Origin: Pyrenula massariospora
Lineage: Eukaryota > Ascomycota > Eurotiomycetes > Pyrenulales > Pyrenulaceae
DNA: 64,000 bases
NCBI GenBank assembly: GCA_021030905.1
Contig: JAGFMI010000018.1
Span: 186,001 to 250,000, forward strand
Reading direction: 5' to 3'
The position numbers and the translations under genes were made by a program. Below the pieces are notes generated by a model. That model saw nothing but the letters and a program-made list of their open reading frames with translations, ran no database searches and was not told the origin of the DNA. The first letter of the stretch is position 1. Each line of letters opens with the position of its first letter. Shown piece by piece: positions 47,567-58,692 of the stretch.

Positions 47567-47777
47567 AAGTTGAGGTATAGAGAAAATATTAGGCGTAGAG
47601 ATTGCCATCAATGTTCTATTATGAGATACGAGATCTTCTGGCACAGCCCTGAAGTTGTTATCAAACATGAATCACGTAAACTGCGCGGCATCCACTTCGC
47701 CGTCCGGGGTATATCATTTCAACACGGGTGGTTCAACACCCAGAGCTCCCTATACACAAGCGTCCACATCCTTATTC

Positions 47778-48780
47778 TTATTTCACTAAGTATTCCCTCA
47801 ACCTCAAACATTCAGTCAGAAACTCTTCAAAGCTCATTGTAATATACCCATCTCGGTCGTCGTCATACCCTTTAAATACATCCGTCAACCTCTTCAAACT
47901 GATACAAGCCTGTACAAAGAGATCAAAACTCATTCCCGAGGCTCCACTGCCCCGCCTCCCCGGTTGTCTATTAATCGTGAACGTATTGTACAGCACCCCA
48001 ATGAACGGCGTGCTAAGCCTGTACCCGAATGCCACCACTGCCTTAGTGAATTCGCTCAGTGAGACCCTCCCACTGCGATCTTCGTCAAAGCGCTCAAAGA
48101 GCTCTCTCCAGGCAGCAAGGAACCGCCAGAGGGAGACGAACTCGTCGTAGTTGATCGCCCCTTTGCCTGCCGTGTCGAACATCTGCATCATCACGCGTAT
48201 GGTGTGCGGGTCGAAGGAGGTGTAGTCGGCGTTGACGAGGGCGGAGCCGAGCTCGGCCTCGGAGAGGGAGCCGGTGTTGCTGGCGTTGGCGGCGCGGAAG
48301 AGAGGGAACAGGTCAGTGCTGTCGGCGGATGGGGGTGGGGCGGGGGATGGTGGCGGCCGTGGTGAGTGGGAGGGCTGAGGGGGAGGTGGGCCGAATCCGT
48401 AGTTCTGTGGCGGTGGTGGAGAGTGCATGCGAGAATAGGCTGAGTGAGCGCTATTGGGAGGGGCAGGGGATTGATGGCCAGAGGAATAGGAGTAGCTTTG
48501 GTGCTGGGTTTGAACAGGGTGGGGCTGTGCAGGGAGGGGTTTGGTATATGATGGGTTAAGGTTATGAGGGGAGACGCGGCGGGGTGGTGTCGGAGCAGGC
48601 GAGGTGGAGGTTGGCCGGTCGTTTGAAGGTCTGCGGTTGGCCTCGAGAGCGCTGAGTCTCTGAGCTGCTTCTTCAGGTTCTGCATGCCTGTGAAGACTGG
48701 TCAGTAAAGAGAGACATAGATCGGGGGCATAAGACCTACGCAGGCAGCGCGTCTGGATTAAATGTCTTATTGTACGCCAT
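47778..48780 (-). CDS. Penta-EF-hand calcium-binding protein (ALG-2/peflin type)
   Basis: Calcium sensor of the PEF family; homologues dimerise and link membrane traffic and ESCRT partners to calcium. Exons 48740-48780 and 47778-48687; 316 aa. Exon 1 gives MAYNKTFNPDALPA. A Pro/Ser/Gln-rich N-terminal half (about 130 aa, typical of peflin-like members) precedes the EF hands. EF1 is degenerate (NASNTGSLSEAEL); EF2 is DTAGKGAINYDEF; EF3, the best match, is DEDRSGRVSLSEF; a last hand has DDDRDGYITMSFEEF. A TINRQPGRRGSG insert lies between hands. The intron is 52 nt with a GTAGGT donor. Confidence 0.9.
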
Positions 48781-49689
48781 TTGTAGTGGTCTCTAGAGTA
48801 TCTTTGGTCTCGGGAGCGAGTGAAGCAAAAGAGAGGGCTCGAAAAGGGACCAAAGGTCGACCTTTAAGGCTGTGGACCAGGGAATTTGAGTCAAGTGGCT
48901 GTGACGGTGAATCGCGTCAGGGAATGGGGACTGTGAAGCCGTCAGATCCTGGTGAGCAGCTGGGAAGTCCTAGAGCTGAGTGCGCGAGGTGGTCCGTGAC
49001 GATTTATTTTCGGCTGAGCCAGGGTTTGAGCTTGAGACCGTGGCGTCGCAAGGCCAGCGAACGGGAGGTGGTGGTCCGTGGACAGCCTTGTGAAAGATTG
49101 TAGATGTCGTCAAGGGCAGCGGTGAGACTGGGCATTGTCATAGAGTGGCCAGCAGCGATACCCGCCTAGTGCACTGCTTGGACTGGTATTTCTTGATGCT
49201 CGAGCTCAGTGTGAGCTCCCAATGGGCCGCATTGTCTGCAACAGTACATAACACCCTGCACGAAGCTAGTTCACGGTGGTGACAGGACGACTGTGAGGAC
49301 CGACCGTGGGTGACCTGCCGTTTCGGACATGAATAGGGGCACGCTACTTACCAGCAGCCAGACACAACCCTTGACTTTTCAATTTGCACTTGGTCATAAG
49401 TAGCAATACAACAACTCGATCGCTCGAAGCGGATGGTATGATCGGTCATTGAAATAGCGGCGTGCTGAGAGAAACAGTTCCTCCGGAGCCAAAAGATACC
49501 GACAATTTGGGGCTTTAGAGTACATATACCTCGGGTGCTGAGCTACGAGTGACTGACCTTGATGAGGACGTTCTTAATCCTACAGTACTCCATGAACATG
49601 AACCGGTGAAAACTCGAAGCCACAAGTAGTGTTACTGTCACATCAATACTCCAAGTCCACACGCCTTATCTCCCAGCAAAACATTAGCT
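48781..49689. promoter_or_regulatory. Bidirectional promoter region, penta-EF-hand gene/ChaC gene
   Basis: A 909-bp gap between divergent starts. One 113-codon frame (48,762-49,103) overlaps the start of the EF-hand gene and has no family match. No repeat or RNA gene seen. Confidence 0.45.
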
Positions 49690-50652
49690 ATGTCCCAACC
49701 AAATTTCGACGAAAACTTTTGGCTTTTCGGCTACGGGTCAGCTAAGTTTCATAAATACTTTGCATTTACCATTAGATCTGTGGCAGACAGGTCACTAACA
49801 CCATACCGCCATTAGGAGCCTCATTTGGAAACCACCTCCTCATTTTGGTATGAGAAGTGCAACGTTATGGTCCATGGCTAATGGTAGGTTCTACAGACAA
49901 GAGAGTCCCAGGCTACATTTTAGGCTACGTGAGGCGGTTCTGGCAGGTTCGTGAGATTTAACTTAAATTTTCCCATCCTCACCTGTGTACAGGCAAGGTT
50001 AGTCGCATAGAGCCATCTTCAGGCACCTAAAATAATTCATGATTTGTAGCCAGGATCATCGAGGTACACCAGAAGCCCCCGGCCGAGTCGTCACGTTAAT
50101 TGAAAGATCTTTCTGGAATACGCTATCAGACACTGCATGTTTGGACTCATCCTTTGTCCTGATCCTCCATGACTAATTGCAGGTCAGCAACGTGACACCG
50201 AGGGGGACCGGGTCTGGGGTGTGGCATATCATATTATCCGAAGCCGAGTCCGAGAAGTTCAAGAGTATCTTGATATCCGTGAGATAAATGGGTACAGCAT
50301 CCAGTACACTCCCTTCCACCCCGCAGACTCCAATGTTGGACCTCTGCGATGCTTGGTATACATTGGAATGCCAGACAACCCTCAATTTCTCGGAGTTCTA
50401 TCCCCTCAAGATGTTGCAGAGCGTATCAGTTGGTGCAAAGGCCCCAGCGGCGAAAATCGGGAATATTTGTTTCAGCTGGAAGAAAGTTTGAAAGGTCTAG
50501 GGGCTGCCAGTGGTGATGAGCATGTTAGCGACCTGGTAAGGAGAGTGAAAGCCATTGCTTCAAGACCGAAAGATGTTCGAAACGCGGACAGTTCCGGACT
50601 TCACAAAGTCGGTAGCGCTGAGGAACAAGAAGAAATCGAAAAAGACCTCTAA
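49690..50652 (+). CDS. GCG1: Glutathione-specific gamma-glutamylcyclotransferase (ChaC family)
   Basis: Cytosolic enzyme that cleaves glutathione to 5-oxoproline and Cys-Gly. Six exons: 49690-49736, 49816-49847, 49897-49946, 49993-49997, 50050-50138 and 50183-50652; 230 aa. The substrate-loop motif FGYGSLIWKPPPHFD crosses two splices. VPGYILGYVRRFWQ continues as ASQDHRGTPEAPGRVVTLIE only if a 5-nt exon (GCAAG, 49993-49997) is included; every other join hits a stop or shifts frame. DRVWGVAYHI and YLDIREINGYSIQYTPF follow; the acidic residue in REINGY corresponds to the family's proposed catalytic Glu. Introns are short (44-79 nt). Convergent with the RRM gene 170 bp away. Confidence 0.92.
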
Positions 50653-50822
50653 GAGTCATTGTGTCCTATCCCATCCCAGTTGTCCCATCCACCCTATGAC
50701 GCCTAATCAAGTTGCGAAGGCGGTATCTTAACGGCTGTGGCTATTGGTAATCGACAACATCGTTCAACGCGACAATTCCGACACGAGCAATTTAAGGGCT
50801 AAACAAGCAAATTCGTGGCAGC

Positions 50823-51497
50823 TTACTGCTGCTGGCGGCCGTATCCTTTTATTCTGTCAGAGCCATTCTCGACGCGATTGGGAACTACCGTACCTTGAGA
50901 GCCACTGTACTGACCACCGCCATACCCACCACCACCACCGCCACCGTAACCACCGCTACCGCCGTAGCCACCACTACCATCGTGCGGAACGTACCTACCA
51001 CCAGTACTGTACCCACCACCGCCGTATTGCCCGCCACCACCACCGCCGCCGCCGTAATAGCCGCCCCTCCCGCCGAAGCCACCTCCCCTCGGTGCGCCGC
51101 TTGGCCGATCTATCGAAGGGTCAACGCGGATCATTCGTCCATCGAATCTAGAAGATTTAGTGTTGTCTTCCAAAAAAGTGTCAATTGTTGGGCTGACTCG
51201 GTCCCGTTCATTGCAGCACGCGCTTCGTCGGCTTCAGCCTGTGTTGAAAATGTGACGAAGCCGAATCCACGACTTCTGTTAGTGTCTTTATCCTTGGCAA
51301 CGGTCTGTGTTCACAGCATCAGTCGGTCACCGTCAAGGCCATATTTGTCAGACTCACTGCTTCTATGATTGTGCCAAATCTTTCAAACCCTTCTCTCAGA
51401 GTGTCATCAGTGGTATGCCATGCTAGGCCACTACAACGCATCAGAAATCGTCACGAACTCACGCGCGAGTGACAAACCCGATGAAGAGCTTCGGCAT
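50823..51497 (-). CDS. Glycine-rich RNA-binding protein with one RRM
   Basis: Single RRM plus glycine-rich tail, like cold-inducible GRPs that chaperone RNA. Exons 51478-51497 (20 nt), 51358-51430, 51198-51304 and 50823-51147; 174 aa. Exon 1 encodes MPKLFIG and with exon 2 forms RNP2 (KLFIGGLAW). [12 protein letters not shown] follows; RNP1 is [27 protein letters not shown] is restored by removing an intron with a GTCAGC donor (51148-51197). The tail has repeated GGYGG and GGGG runs with Tyr and ends near QGTVVPNR and KGYGRQQQ. Such low-complexity tails can promote condensate formation (known for the class). Confidence 0.93.
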
Positions 51498-53526
51498 GAC
51501 TTGGAACTAGTGAGGGGGGTTCTTGACGGCTCTTCGTGCCGCCTCTGCGAGAAGGGATACCAGATTCCTATCGTTCTTCAGATTGAGGATTTCTCAGGCG
51601 ATGAGATCATTCCGACGCATGTTAATCACATACCTCGCGAAGAAGCATCAATCGGCAGAACACTCTAACCGCTGTCTATCTGTCTGAAAAGGCGAGTTGT
51701 CGAGGGTGCCGCTTGACTGGGCGATTGAGCCTGCCTGGCGGGAGAGGAGCCTAGATGAGGATCAGGCGGCTGAACATGGACTTGGGACTTGGGACTTGGG
51801 ACTTGGGACTTTCTCAAGCTGGTATTCTGGGTTTGGCACCAACAAAACGCAGAGTGTGGCAATGCGCGGGCTCAAACCGAGACTGAAGGACTGGCGACAA
51901 AGCGCGGCAAGGTCACTAAGACGATCTGGAAGGACGCTAACGGCTGACAGAGCATGCAATACCTGCAGAGCACTTCCGGGGAGCCAAAAACTTAGGGGGG
52001 TAGATGTCAAGTCTATCCGGGACAATCTGCTGGTTAGAAGTTGGAAGTATGGCTGCAAAGATAGGCCATTGGGTGGTCTACGGTTCACAATGGGGCTACC
52101 ACTGCCGGGGCCGACCAGCATTGCTCATATGCCAGAGCCCAATTGCACGTCTGGACTGGCCAATTGTGCCGCTAGCTCCACTTTCCTGAGCAGCCCGTAT
52201 CATCTCAGGCTGAGGATGTTGCCTGGAGGGTCGGAGGGATGCTTTGATGCGCTCCGCGGGCAGAGCATCATTGCCTATATCATCCACCAGATATAATGCC
52301 AGCCTTATGGCTTAGGGCTGCAGCGTATCCAAGAACGATGATCCAACCTGCGCCCATTGACGCAAGATTAGCCCGCGGCAACGTTTTGCAGCAGTGGCAG
52401 GCACCTGCAATAGCACCAAGGCCTAGTCTGCCGTGAGGAACGCCGCCAGGCTGTGGGGAGTGGTTGGCCGGATACGGGATCAATGGATGCAGACAGCATC
52501 TGCCCGTCTGGCTTCTCCCGCGATGTTTGATGCCTGTGTGGTGGTGGGTGTGCGATAAGTGGCAGACAGTTGATGATCTATCTCCATTCGTCATGGCGGA
52601 GTGGCTGCCCCGCTTTATGGCTCTGTCCCGGGAGCAGGGCTGACAGTTGAAAAGCATGCCAGACTGGCGTGACCTTGCTGGAATCGTTTCCGATCAACCT
52701 CTTCATGAGCTCATGTGTGGTGATGGCCAATGATTCCCGCACTGGGATGCCTTTTTCGCGGCCTCAGATAACAGTAGCTACCTAACGCTTTGACATTCCC
52801 CTTTCGGGGCGAGATGAGGTCAAGGTCGGCGAGAATTTTGCAAGAATCTTCCCTCCCCGCGCTAAGATGGTAGATGCATTGGGGATCACAGTGGCTCAGG
52901 GATACTCGCATCGATTTTTCGAGGCGTGCTCAGCCCTACGGGCAGCATACAGACGTCAATGACATCTCTTAGTGACCGGTACCCACGCCAGCAGTTAGTG
53001 GACGTTCGGAGCGTTGCGAGAGAACCCTACCAGCCTTATGCGCCTACAACGGCCTCGCCATCAGACTAATCTGACATTCTTCGTGGGCTAGATTGCTGGG
53101 AAATGCACGGTGGCGCGGCGTGCGGCCAATAGAAGACATTGTAAGTGGTCTTTTGGAGTCTAATCTGACCAGAAACAGCAGGAATCGGGGTCTCGTAAAG
53201 CCAAGCCATGACTGTCTGCCGATGCTGATGCGCCTTCTTGGGCCGGGTAGAAGTGATGTCGCTGCAAGAGTACAATTTTCTTGCCAACAAAATATGTGTT
53301 AGAGATACAGATGCTCGCATTCGAGCCAACTGTTGCGACTGCACTCTAGAATTTTAATCTAGCCGCTATTTTGAGATCCTCAATCTACGTCGCCCTTTCC
53401 AACGATCTTTCGTTCTTTCCCTGATGTGCTACAGCAAAAGGCGTCCCTCTTTCCTACGCTGCCTTGGCTTGATTCAGATACCCCCATGGAGTCTTTCGCA
53501 TGTGAATACATTGTTGTGAGAGCAGG
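51498..53526. other. 2.0-kb gap upstream of the RRM gene
   Basis: No gene supported. A 199-codon plus-strand frame at 51,697-52,296 is opposed by other frames, has no family match and contains a 7-bp tandem repeat. The left part is likely the RRM gene promoter; the right part is the upstream region of the next gene. Confidence 0.4.
51778..51812 (+). repeat. 7-bp tandem repeat (GGACTTG), about five units
   Basis: Five successive units of GGACTTG with a sixth fading out. Perfect over about 35 bp. It is intergenic and probably length-variable between strains. Confidence 0.85.
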
Positions 53527-55366
53527 ATGGTGCCTGCATTTAACACTCGAGAAGCCTTCACACCCAACGAATACATACAAAGATGGTTGTCGAGCCCAGC
53601 CACAGAGATTCAACCTCACTTAACCGCAACTCAACCTACCGCTCTCGATGAAGACGTTTTCACAAGACCTCAAATCTTAGACACTGGTGGACAATTGAAT
53701 GTCAAGCAGGCTGGAAATAAACAAGCCGACAGACGCTGCGCACCTCAAGTTTTCGCAGATGAGTCCGCAAGACAGCAAGGGTTTGGCTTTGACAGCAACA
53801 TCGATTACAACATAAAGGACGACCCTAGCGGCTATGTGTCGATCAGCACAGAAGGTAGACGCCGGCAGCTGCATCATCAGACAAGCGCAGTCAATGGACA
53901 CAATGATTATCGGGCACTGAAATACGAAAAGAGATCAAGACGTAAAACGAAAGAGGACAGGTACGAGCTTAAAACGGACGAGAGACAAAAATCTACAACC
54001 AAAAATCGCATCAACTGTGAAAGGGGGAAACAGAAGCGACGAAAGAAGTCAGGAATGGGCCTGAACAATGAATTTCAAGCCCCAAATGTTCCACAAGAGC
54101 GCCTAAGTGTACTTTGTGATCCAAAACTAAATCCAGACTTATCAACAGACTGACAAAGATTTTTACGCACAGTTGAGACCAAGTGTTGCACCAGGCTTAT
54201 TTGGAAGAGGCAGGGCTTCATCTCCACAGAGAAGGCGTGATTGTGAGCTCTCAGCAGACTACCGCCCTTCAGATTACTGACATGTTCATAAAGTGCCAGA
54301 TCTTTCGTTTGCCGAAATGGCTTTCCTCTCAAAACGCAAGGAGCTTGAGGAAGAGAATTTTCCAAGGCAGAAGAACACGCAGTTCTCAAAGAAAAAGGCG
54401 GAAAGGCAAGCAAATCAGGAAGTATCGGAATATTTCTCCAAGCACACACCTCCCAAGGCTCGCCGCAGCAGTGAAAATCTAGCGGGTGCCCAGCAGCGTC
54501 ACCAGTTAGGCCGGTCAACATCATTCTTATCAAAATCATCGCCTGCCAGACTAGAAAACGGTCAGCACCAGAACAGATCACCACCAAGAGATACGGGCGG
54601 CTTTCAAAGTCTCTCAGAGCAAGGCACAACAGCCAATTATGGAGCATGTCATCACAATAACCCTACAAAATCAGATAATAGCGTTCGCTGTAATCGACCG
54701 GAAAGTACCCTCAGCAACAAGTCTCTAGAGGCTTTAACCAAGGAGCGTCTCTTTGCCAGCATTAACGATAATGAATATTCTAGTCGTGCTAGAACTCAAG
54801 ATCACCCTTGGTATTCCCTTGAGGATCTGAAAGACCTGGTTGACATTGATCTGTTGCACAGCCGGGGCAAGAGTGAAAAAGATGTCGTTCATCACCGCGC
54901 TTTTGTTGTGGCTGGCCCCCAACATCCGCGTCCCATCGGAAGTGCAGTACCGCTCGCATCCTCTGCTCACAAAAGAAGCCATGAGGTAGATATGGCACAC
55001 CTTCGACAACTCGATGACGCGTTGGAAAGTGACCTTTATCCGCTTGCCCCGAATGATCTTTTTTCCGAAGAATCCATAAAACCTTTCACAGGCGATGAAT
55101 TATCTGTTGACCTTCACGCTCCGGTCAAAAAGCAAATGGAGACGAAGAAGCCTGGACGCTCAACCAGACATGTAGATGTATGGCATCTCACTCCCGACAT
55201 AGACTATCAACATCTCAGTAATGACTTGCCATTCACACGGCACGATTACTCAGATACCAATCACACCCGAGAACAGCGGATACCTTTGCGGCGATCAAAT
55301 CAGACTTTGGGGGACGAAAGAAAGGATACGCCATCAGACTTTTGGTACCCACGATTACTATATTGA
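53527..55366 (+). CDS. Uncharacterised basic protein
   Basis: I do not recognise a family. Proposed exons are 53527-54108, 54149-54236 and 54294-55366, giving 580 aa. The first intron would be only 40 nt (GTACTT...CAACAG), so that join is less sure; the second (GTGATT...ATAAAG) gives RRLPDLSFAEMAFLSKRKEL in a continuous frame. Visible features are a Lys/Arg-rich block near residues 140-185 suited to nuclear import, a segment KDFYAQLRPSVAPGLFGRG, a YSLEDLKDLVDIDLL helix-like stretch, and an aromatic end, FWYPRLLY. No membrane helix or signal peptide. Low complexity suggests a disordered regulator or scaffold (inference). Confidence 0.6.
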
Positions 55367-56742
55367 CACTACTAGGGGACATCGAAGTTCTCTTTGTGGT
55401 TTGGGAATGTTGAAATTGTATTTACGTTCTTCATCTATCTAGTCAATATCCAAATTGTCGAATAGCTACAGTCTTCACCTACACTATTCCCGTACATTTG
55501 TATATACTTCCGGCAACTGGTCTTTGGGTGACAAAATGTTCGCTAATTCAATCCTCTACTCTGGATTCATATCAAATAACAGAAATCCTAGAGGTCCCCT
55601 TGCGGCGGAGCCAAGCCTTAAAGCGGATCCTTTGATGTGGCTTGGCAGCACAAGCTTCATGTTATACGAAACCCAATTTGCACTTCCTGGGTCCACTTTT
55701 GGTTGTGGAGAATTTGTGGGCCTTGATCTGAAAGACCATTATTCAGGTGAGTCTCTCTGTTTACATTTGTTCTTCCGACAGCCTAACTTTGCAGTAAGAT
55801 AGCTACCCTGAGCATGATGTGAAATATCGTTTTACGGACTCGGCTCTGAGGAGAGACACCTGCTTATGGCCCGCTCGTGTGGTGTTATGTGTGCTTGAAA
55901 CTTACACAAAGCGGTTGGTCGCCGTGCTACTAGTGAAGCTTTTGGTGAATTGGTAAATGGGGATGGTCGCGAAAGCTCTCAACGTGAGCACACTACACTA
56001 TTGGGTGGCATTATAAAACAGGACGGAAGGTAAAGTGTAGGGCTGCTAAAGTATTAGAGAAACAGAGTCTCGCTATGCTTCTATTTGCGAATCTCTCATC
56101 ACGACGATCAATAACCTACACAAACTTTGAGGACTGACTGCTAGTCCGAGGTGACTGAGGTTCAAGTGCTGTCTCGAGGCGAGACGTGGGCGCCAACATA
56201 GGCATCAGAAGACGTGGCACATGCAATACGTGCTGGGCGGGCGCCAGTGCTATCGGCCGGACCTCCCCGACAGCTCCCAGGAGACACTCATCACGTGGTC
56301 CGGCAACACGATCCGGGCGGGTGCCTGGCGGATCACATGGGATCCATTAAAGACGCCAAGACGACGCAACCTCAGGCTCCCGGCTTGATTGATATCTTTT
56401 GCCCCTCCAGCTTGTCGTCCTCATCTGGCTTCACCAACTGCCTTACGCCAATGCTCTTGCCGTGCGACGCTCTTTCTGCCGGAATGCCTAGGTGACAGCT
56501 ATTTGGCCTCCGCGCCTACCCAGACTCGCGATGGACCTCCCGCATCACGCCAGCGATCGTTTGCTCCCTCCATGATTTTGGTCTTTGCCTTCACTTCACC
56601 AACGTCCATCCGCTGTATTTCATAGGCCCCAGCGGTCATATCTCTTATTGAATTTTTGGCATTCCGGCGCCGCATCGCAGTGAGCTAGAAAATAATTTTC
56701 AGAATATCTTTCTCTTTTGAATCCTTGCATACCAACCACAAG
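55367..56742. other. Intergenic between two uncharacterised genes; one inverted-repeat remnant
   Basis: A 1376-bp gap. An 82-codon frame with an ATG near 55,535 has no match. A partial MITE-like element is at about 56,200-56,265. Confidence 0.4.
56200..56265 (+). mobile_element. MITE-like inverted-repeat element, copy 3 (partial)
   Basis: CATCAGAAGACGTGGCACAT followed shortly by CTGGGCGGGCGCCAG closely matches the reverse complement of the copy at 60889. The right arm is eroded. Confidence 0.55.
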
Positions 56743-57711
56743 ATGACGGAACCCCACAGAGTGGCCAAGTCAGCGGAGAAAGCTCGGAAAGGTAAACCAG
56801 AGGAGGGCTCGAAGAAAGATGAGCGAAGGGAAATAGTATTTGAGAAGAAGGTACAATATCCCGATTCCACGCTCTGCTGTTGTGAATGAGAGCTAAGACC
56901 ATGGCAGGCGATCGGAAAAGGCCAAAATACTATCGATCGAGGACGTCGTAGGCCTTCAGAGCTCAGTAATGTCTTAGCTCAGGGTATCCCTCTCACGCGG
57001 GAAGAACGAGAGTTGCATAGAATGCCTCAACCTGGACCAAACATCGAACAATCTCCCCATCCGGCCAACCAGTCTTCCTACGAATCGGACATGCCAGAAA
57101 TTCAAACACCTAAGATTCGTCGGCGACCGCCTCCCATTTATACTGGAAAACCTGGATCGAGGAACGAGCAAACATCTCCCCAATCTAGCGTAAGATCCCA
57201 GGACTGGGTTGTGGTTGATGAATCGCCTCCAGCAGCCGACAGAGCTTCCCGCCCCTGGGTCAAGCCTAATGCCGAAAGTGTTCTGATCCCTCGTCATAAC
57301 TCCACTCGAGCAAACCCTCACGGAACGACCCCGGAAGATGAAATGATCCAGTCAAAACTTTCCAGCAAGCCTAGCATGCAGAGAGGGAAGAGAAAGGAGG
57401 ATATAGAATATCCTGAAGCCACGAATTTCTCTAGGCCCTTTACGCCCGCTACACAACAAGCAGCCCGCAAGCCAGCGACATTCAGCCCGTGTCTTCCAAG
57501 CCATGATTCTAGCCCCGACGATATATTTCCGTTCGCTCAGCAATCTGCCGAGGAGCAAAGACAGGGCAAGTCTGATACCAGCGTGATCTCAAGGGAGCTG
57601 CTAGAAGCCAACCGTCGTCTGCAATCTTTGCTGCTCACTGACAGTCACGACGAGGAAGGAGAAAATCTAGAGAAGAGTGACAGAGGAGAAAATGACGCGA
57701 ACAAGAAATAA
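56743..57711 (+). CDS. Uncharacterised conserved-looking protein
   Basis: Family not recognised. Exons 56743-56850 and 56908-57711; 303 aa. The GTACAA...GGCAG intron is phase 0 on both sides and joins REIVFEKK to AIGKGQNTIDRGRRRPSELS, after which GIPLTREERELHRMPQPGPN looks like a conserved linear motif. The N-terminus is Lys/Glu-rich; the rest is Pro/Ser-rich and disordered. A helix SRELLEANRRLQSLLL near the end could coil, and the tail is acidic then ends NKK. No signal peptide or membrane helix. An earlier donor (GTAAAC at about 56,792) leads to a stop, so I reject it. Confidence 0.7.
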
Positions 57712-58692
57712 AAAGGTACGAGTAGGAAAGTAGAGAAGTTTTCATGGCAGCACAAGGCGTGGACAGGTGATGCATCACATGACGGACCGCGTCGGTTACA
57801 AATCCGATTTTCTCTTGTGAGGTCCTCGAGTTCTGGTTATTCCGCTCTCTTGTATCAATATCGAAAACTCTGATAGTCACTAGTTGAGGCGACTGGGAAG
57901 GACACTTTTTACTTCTTTTGTGGCGTATGTCGACTAAAACGGAACACTCTCTCAATGAATGGTGAATAATCATATCCGTTGGCGTTTAATGTCTGCAAGA
58001 CTTTGATATCAAAACTTTTCCGTACAGTACCTGAGCAACACCTACCGTTCCTGAAGGGATCATTGTCCAATAAGCACAACGGAGACGAAAGCTAACTCCC
58101 TTCGTAGTCTGGATCGCCATCGAGATGTCCGAACTTGAAGGCATTTTCGAATTGCCTATCACTCAACGTTCAACGAGACTTTAAGACCTGCAAGGCTCCG
58201 TTAGGGTCCTCTCCAAAAAGCAATCAGTCTTGGAAATGGAGCAGGGATGCCGCCCGCGGCCGAGCCAATCATCAGGAGGCCAACTACTTGGCGCAAATCT
58301 CCCGATATTATCTGATCACCGCCCCCCATCCTTGCCGTCCATTTCCTCTCCCAGTCTCCTCCCTGCTCCACTTTGGCCCCGTTTCAAGTTGAGATTCGAG
58401 ATTTCAAGCGCGGCTGGGCTCCAGCAAAACAATCAAAAATGGGTTCCCAATCCCGACTCGTTCGCTGGGAGGGAACAGACAGTCACTATGCTCTAAGTAC
58501 CGCGCGTTTCGTTTCTAATCGAGAATGTTTTCACTGCCTTCTATTCTTCCCGGACGAGCCTGACGGCCTTCGCACGTTTAGACCAGCAAGTCTGCCACTC
58601 TTTGACGTCCAAGATATTGGAGTTTCATTCTTTACGTTCCCGTTGTTTTCTTGACCCTCTTTTGCCTCTTCGAAAGTTTCCTTTCAGCGAAA
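57712..58692. other. Upstream region of the expansin-like gene
   Basis: A 981-bp gap on the shared strand. Short overlapping frames at 58,135-58,654 have no match; pyrimidine-rich stretches near 58,310-58,390 and 58,620-58,670 suggest promoter and leader. Confidence 0.45.

Noticed and set aside
51697-52296. 199-codon plus-strand frame upstream of the RRM gene
   Set aside because: It runs through a 7-bp tandem repeat, has no recognisable domain and is opposed by comparable frames on the other strand; likely chance.
55455-55802. 115-codon frame after the first uncharacterised gene
   Set aside because: Starts with TTG; only the part from an ATG near 55,535 could be translated, and that has no recognisable domain. 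I could not link it to the upstream gene by a convincing splice.
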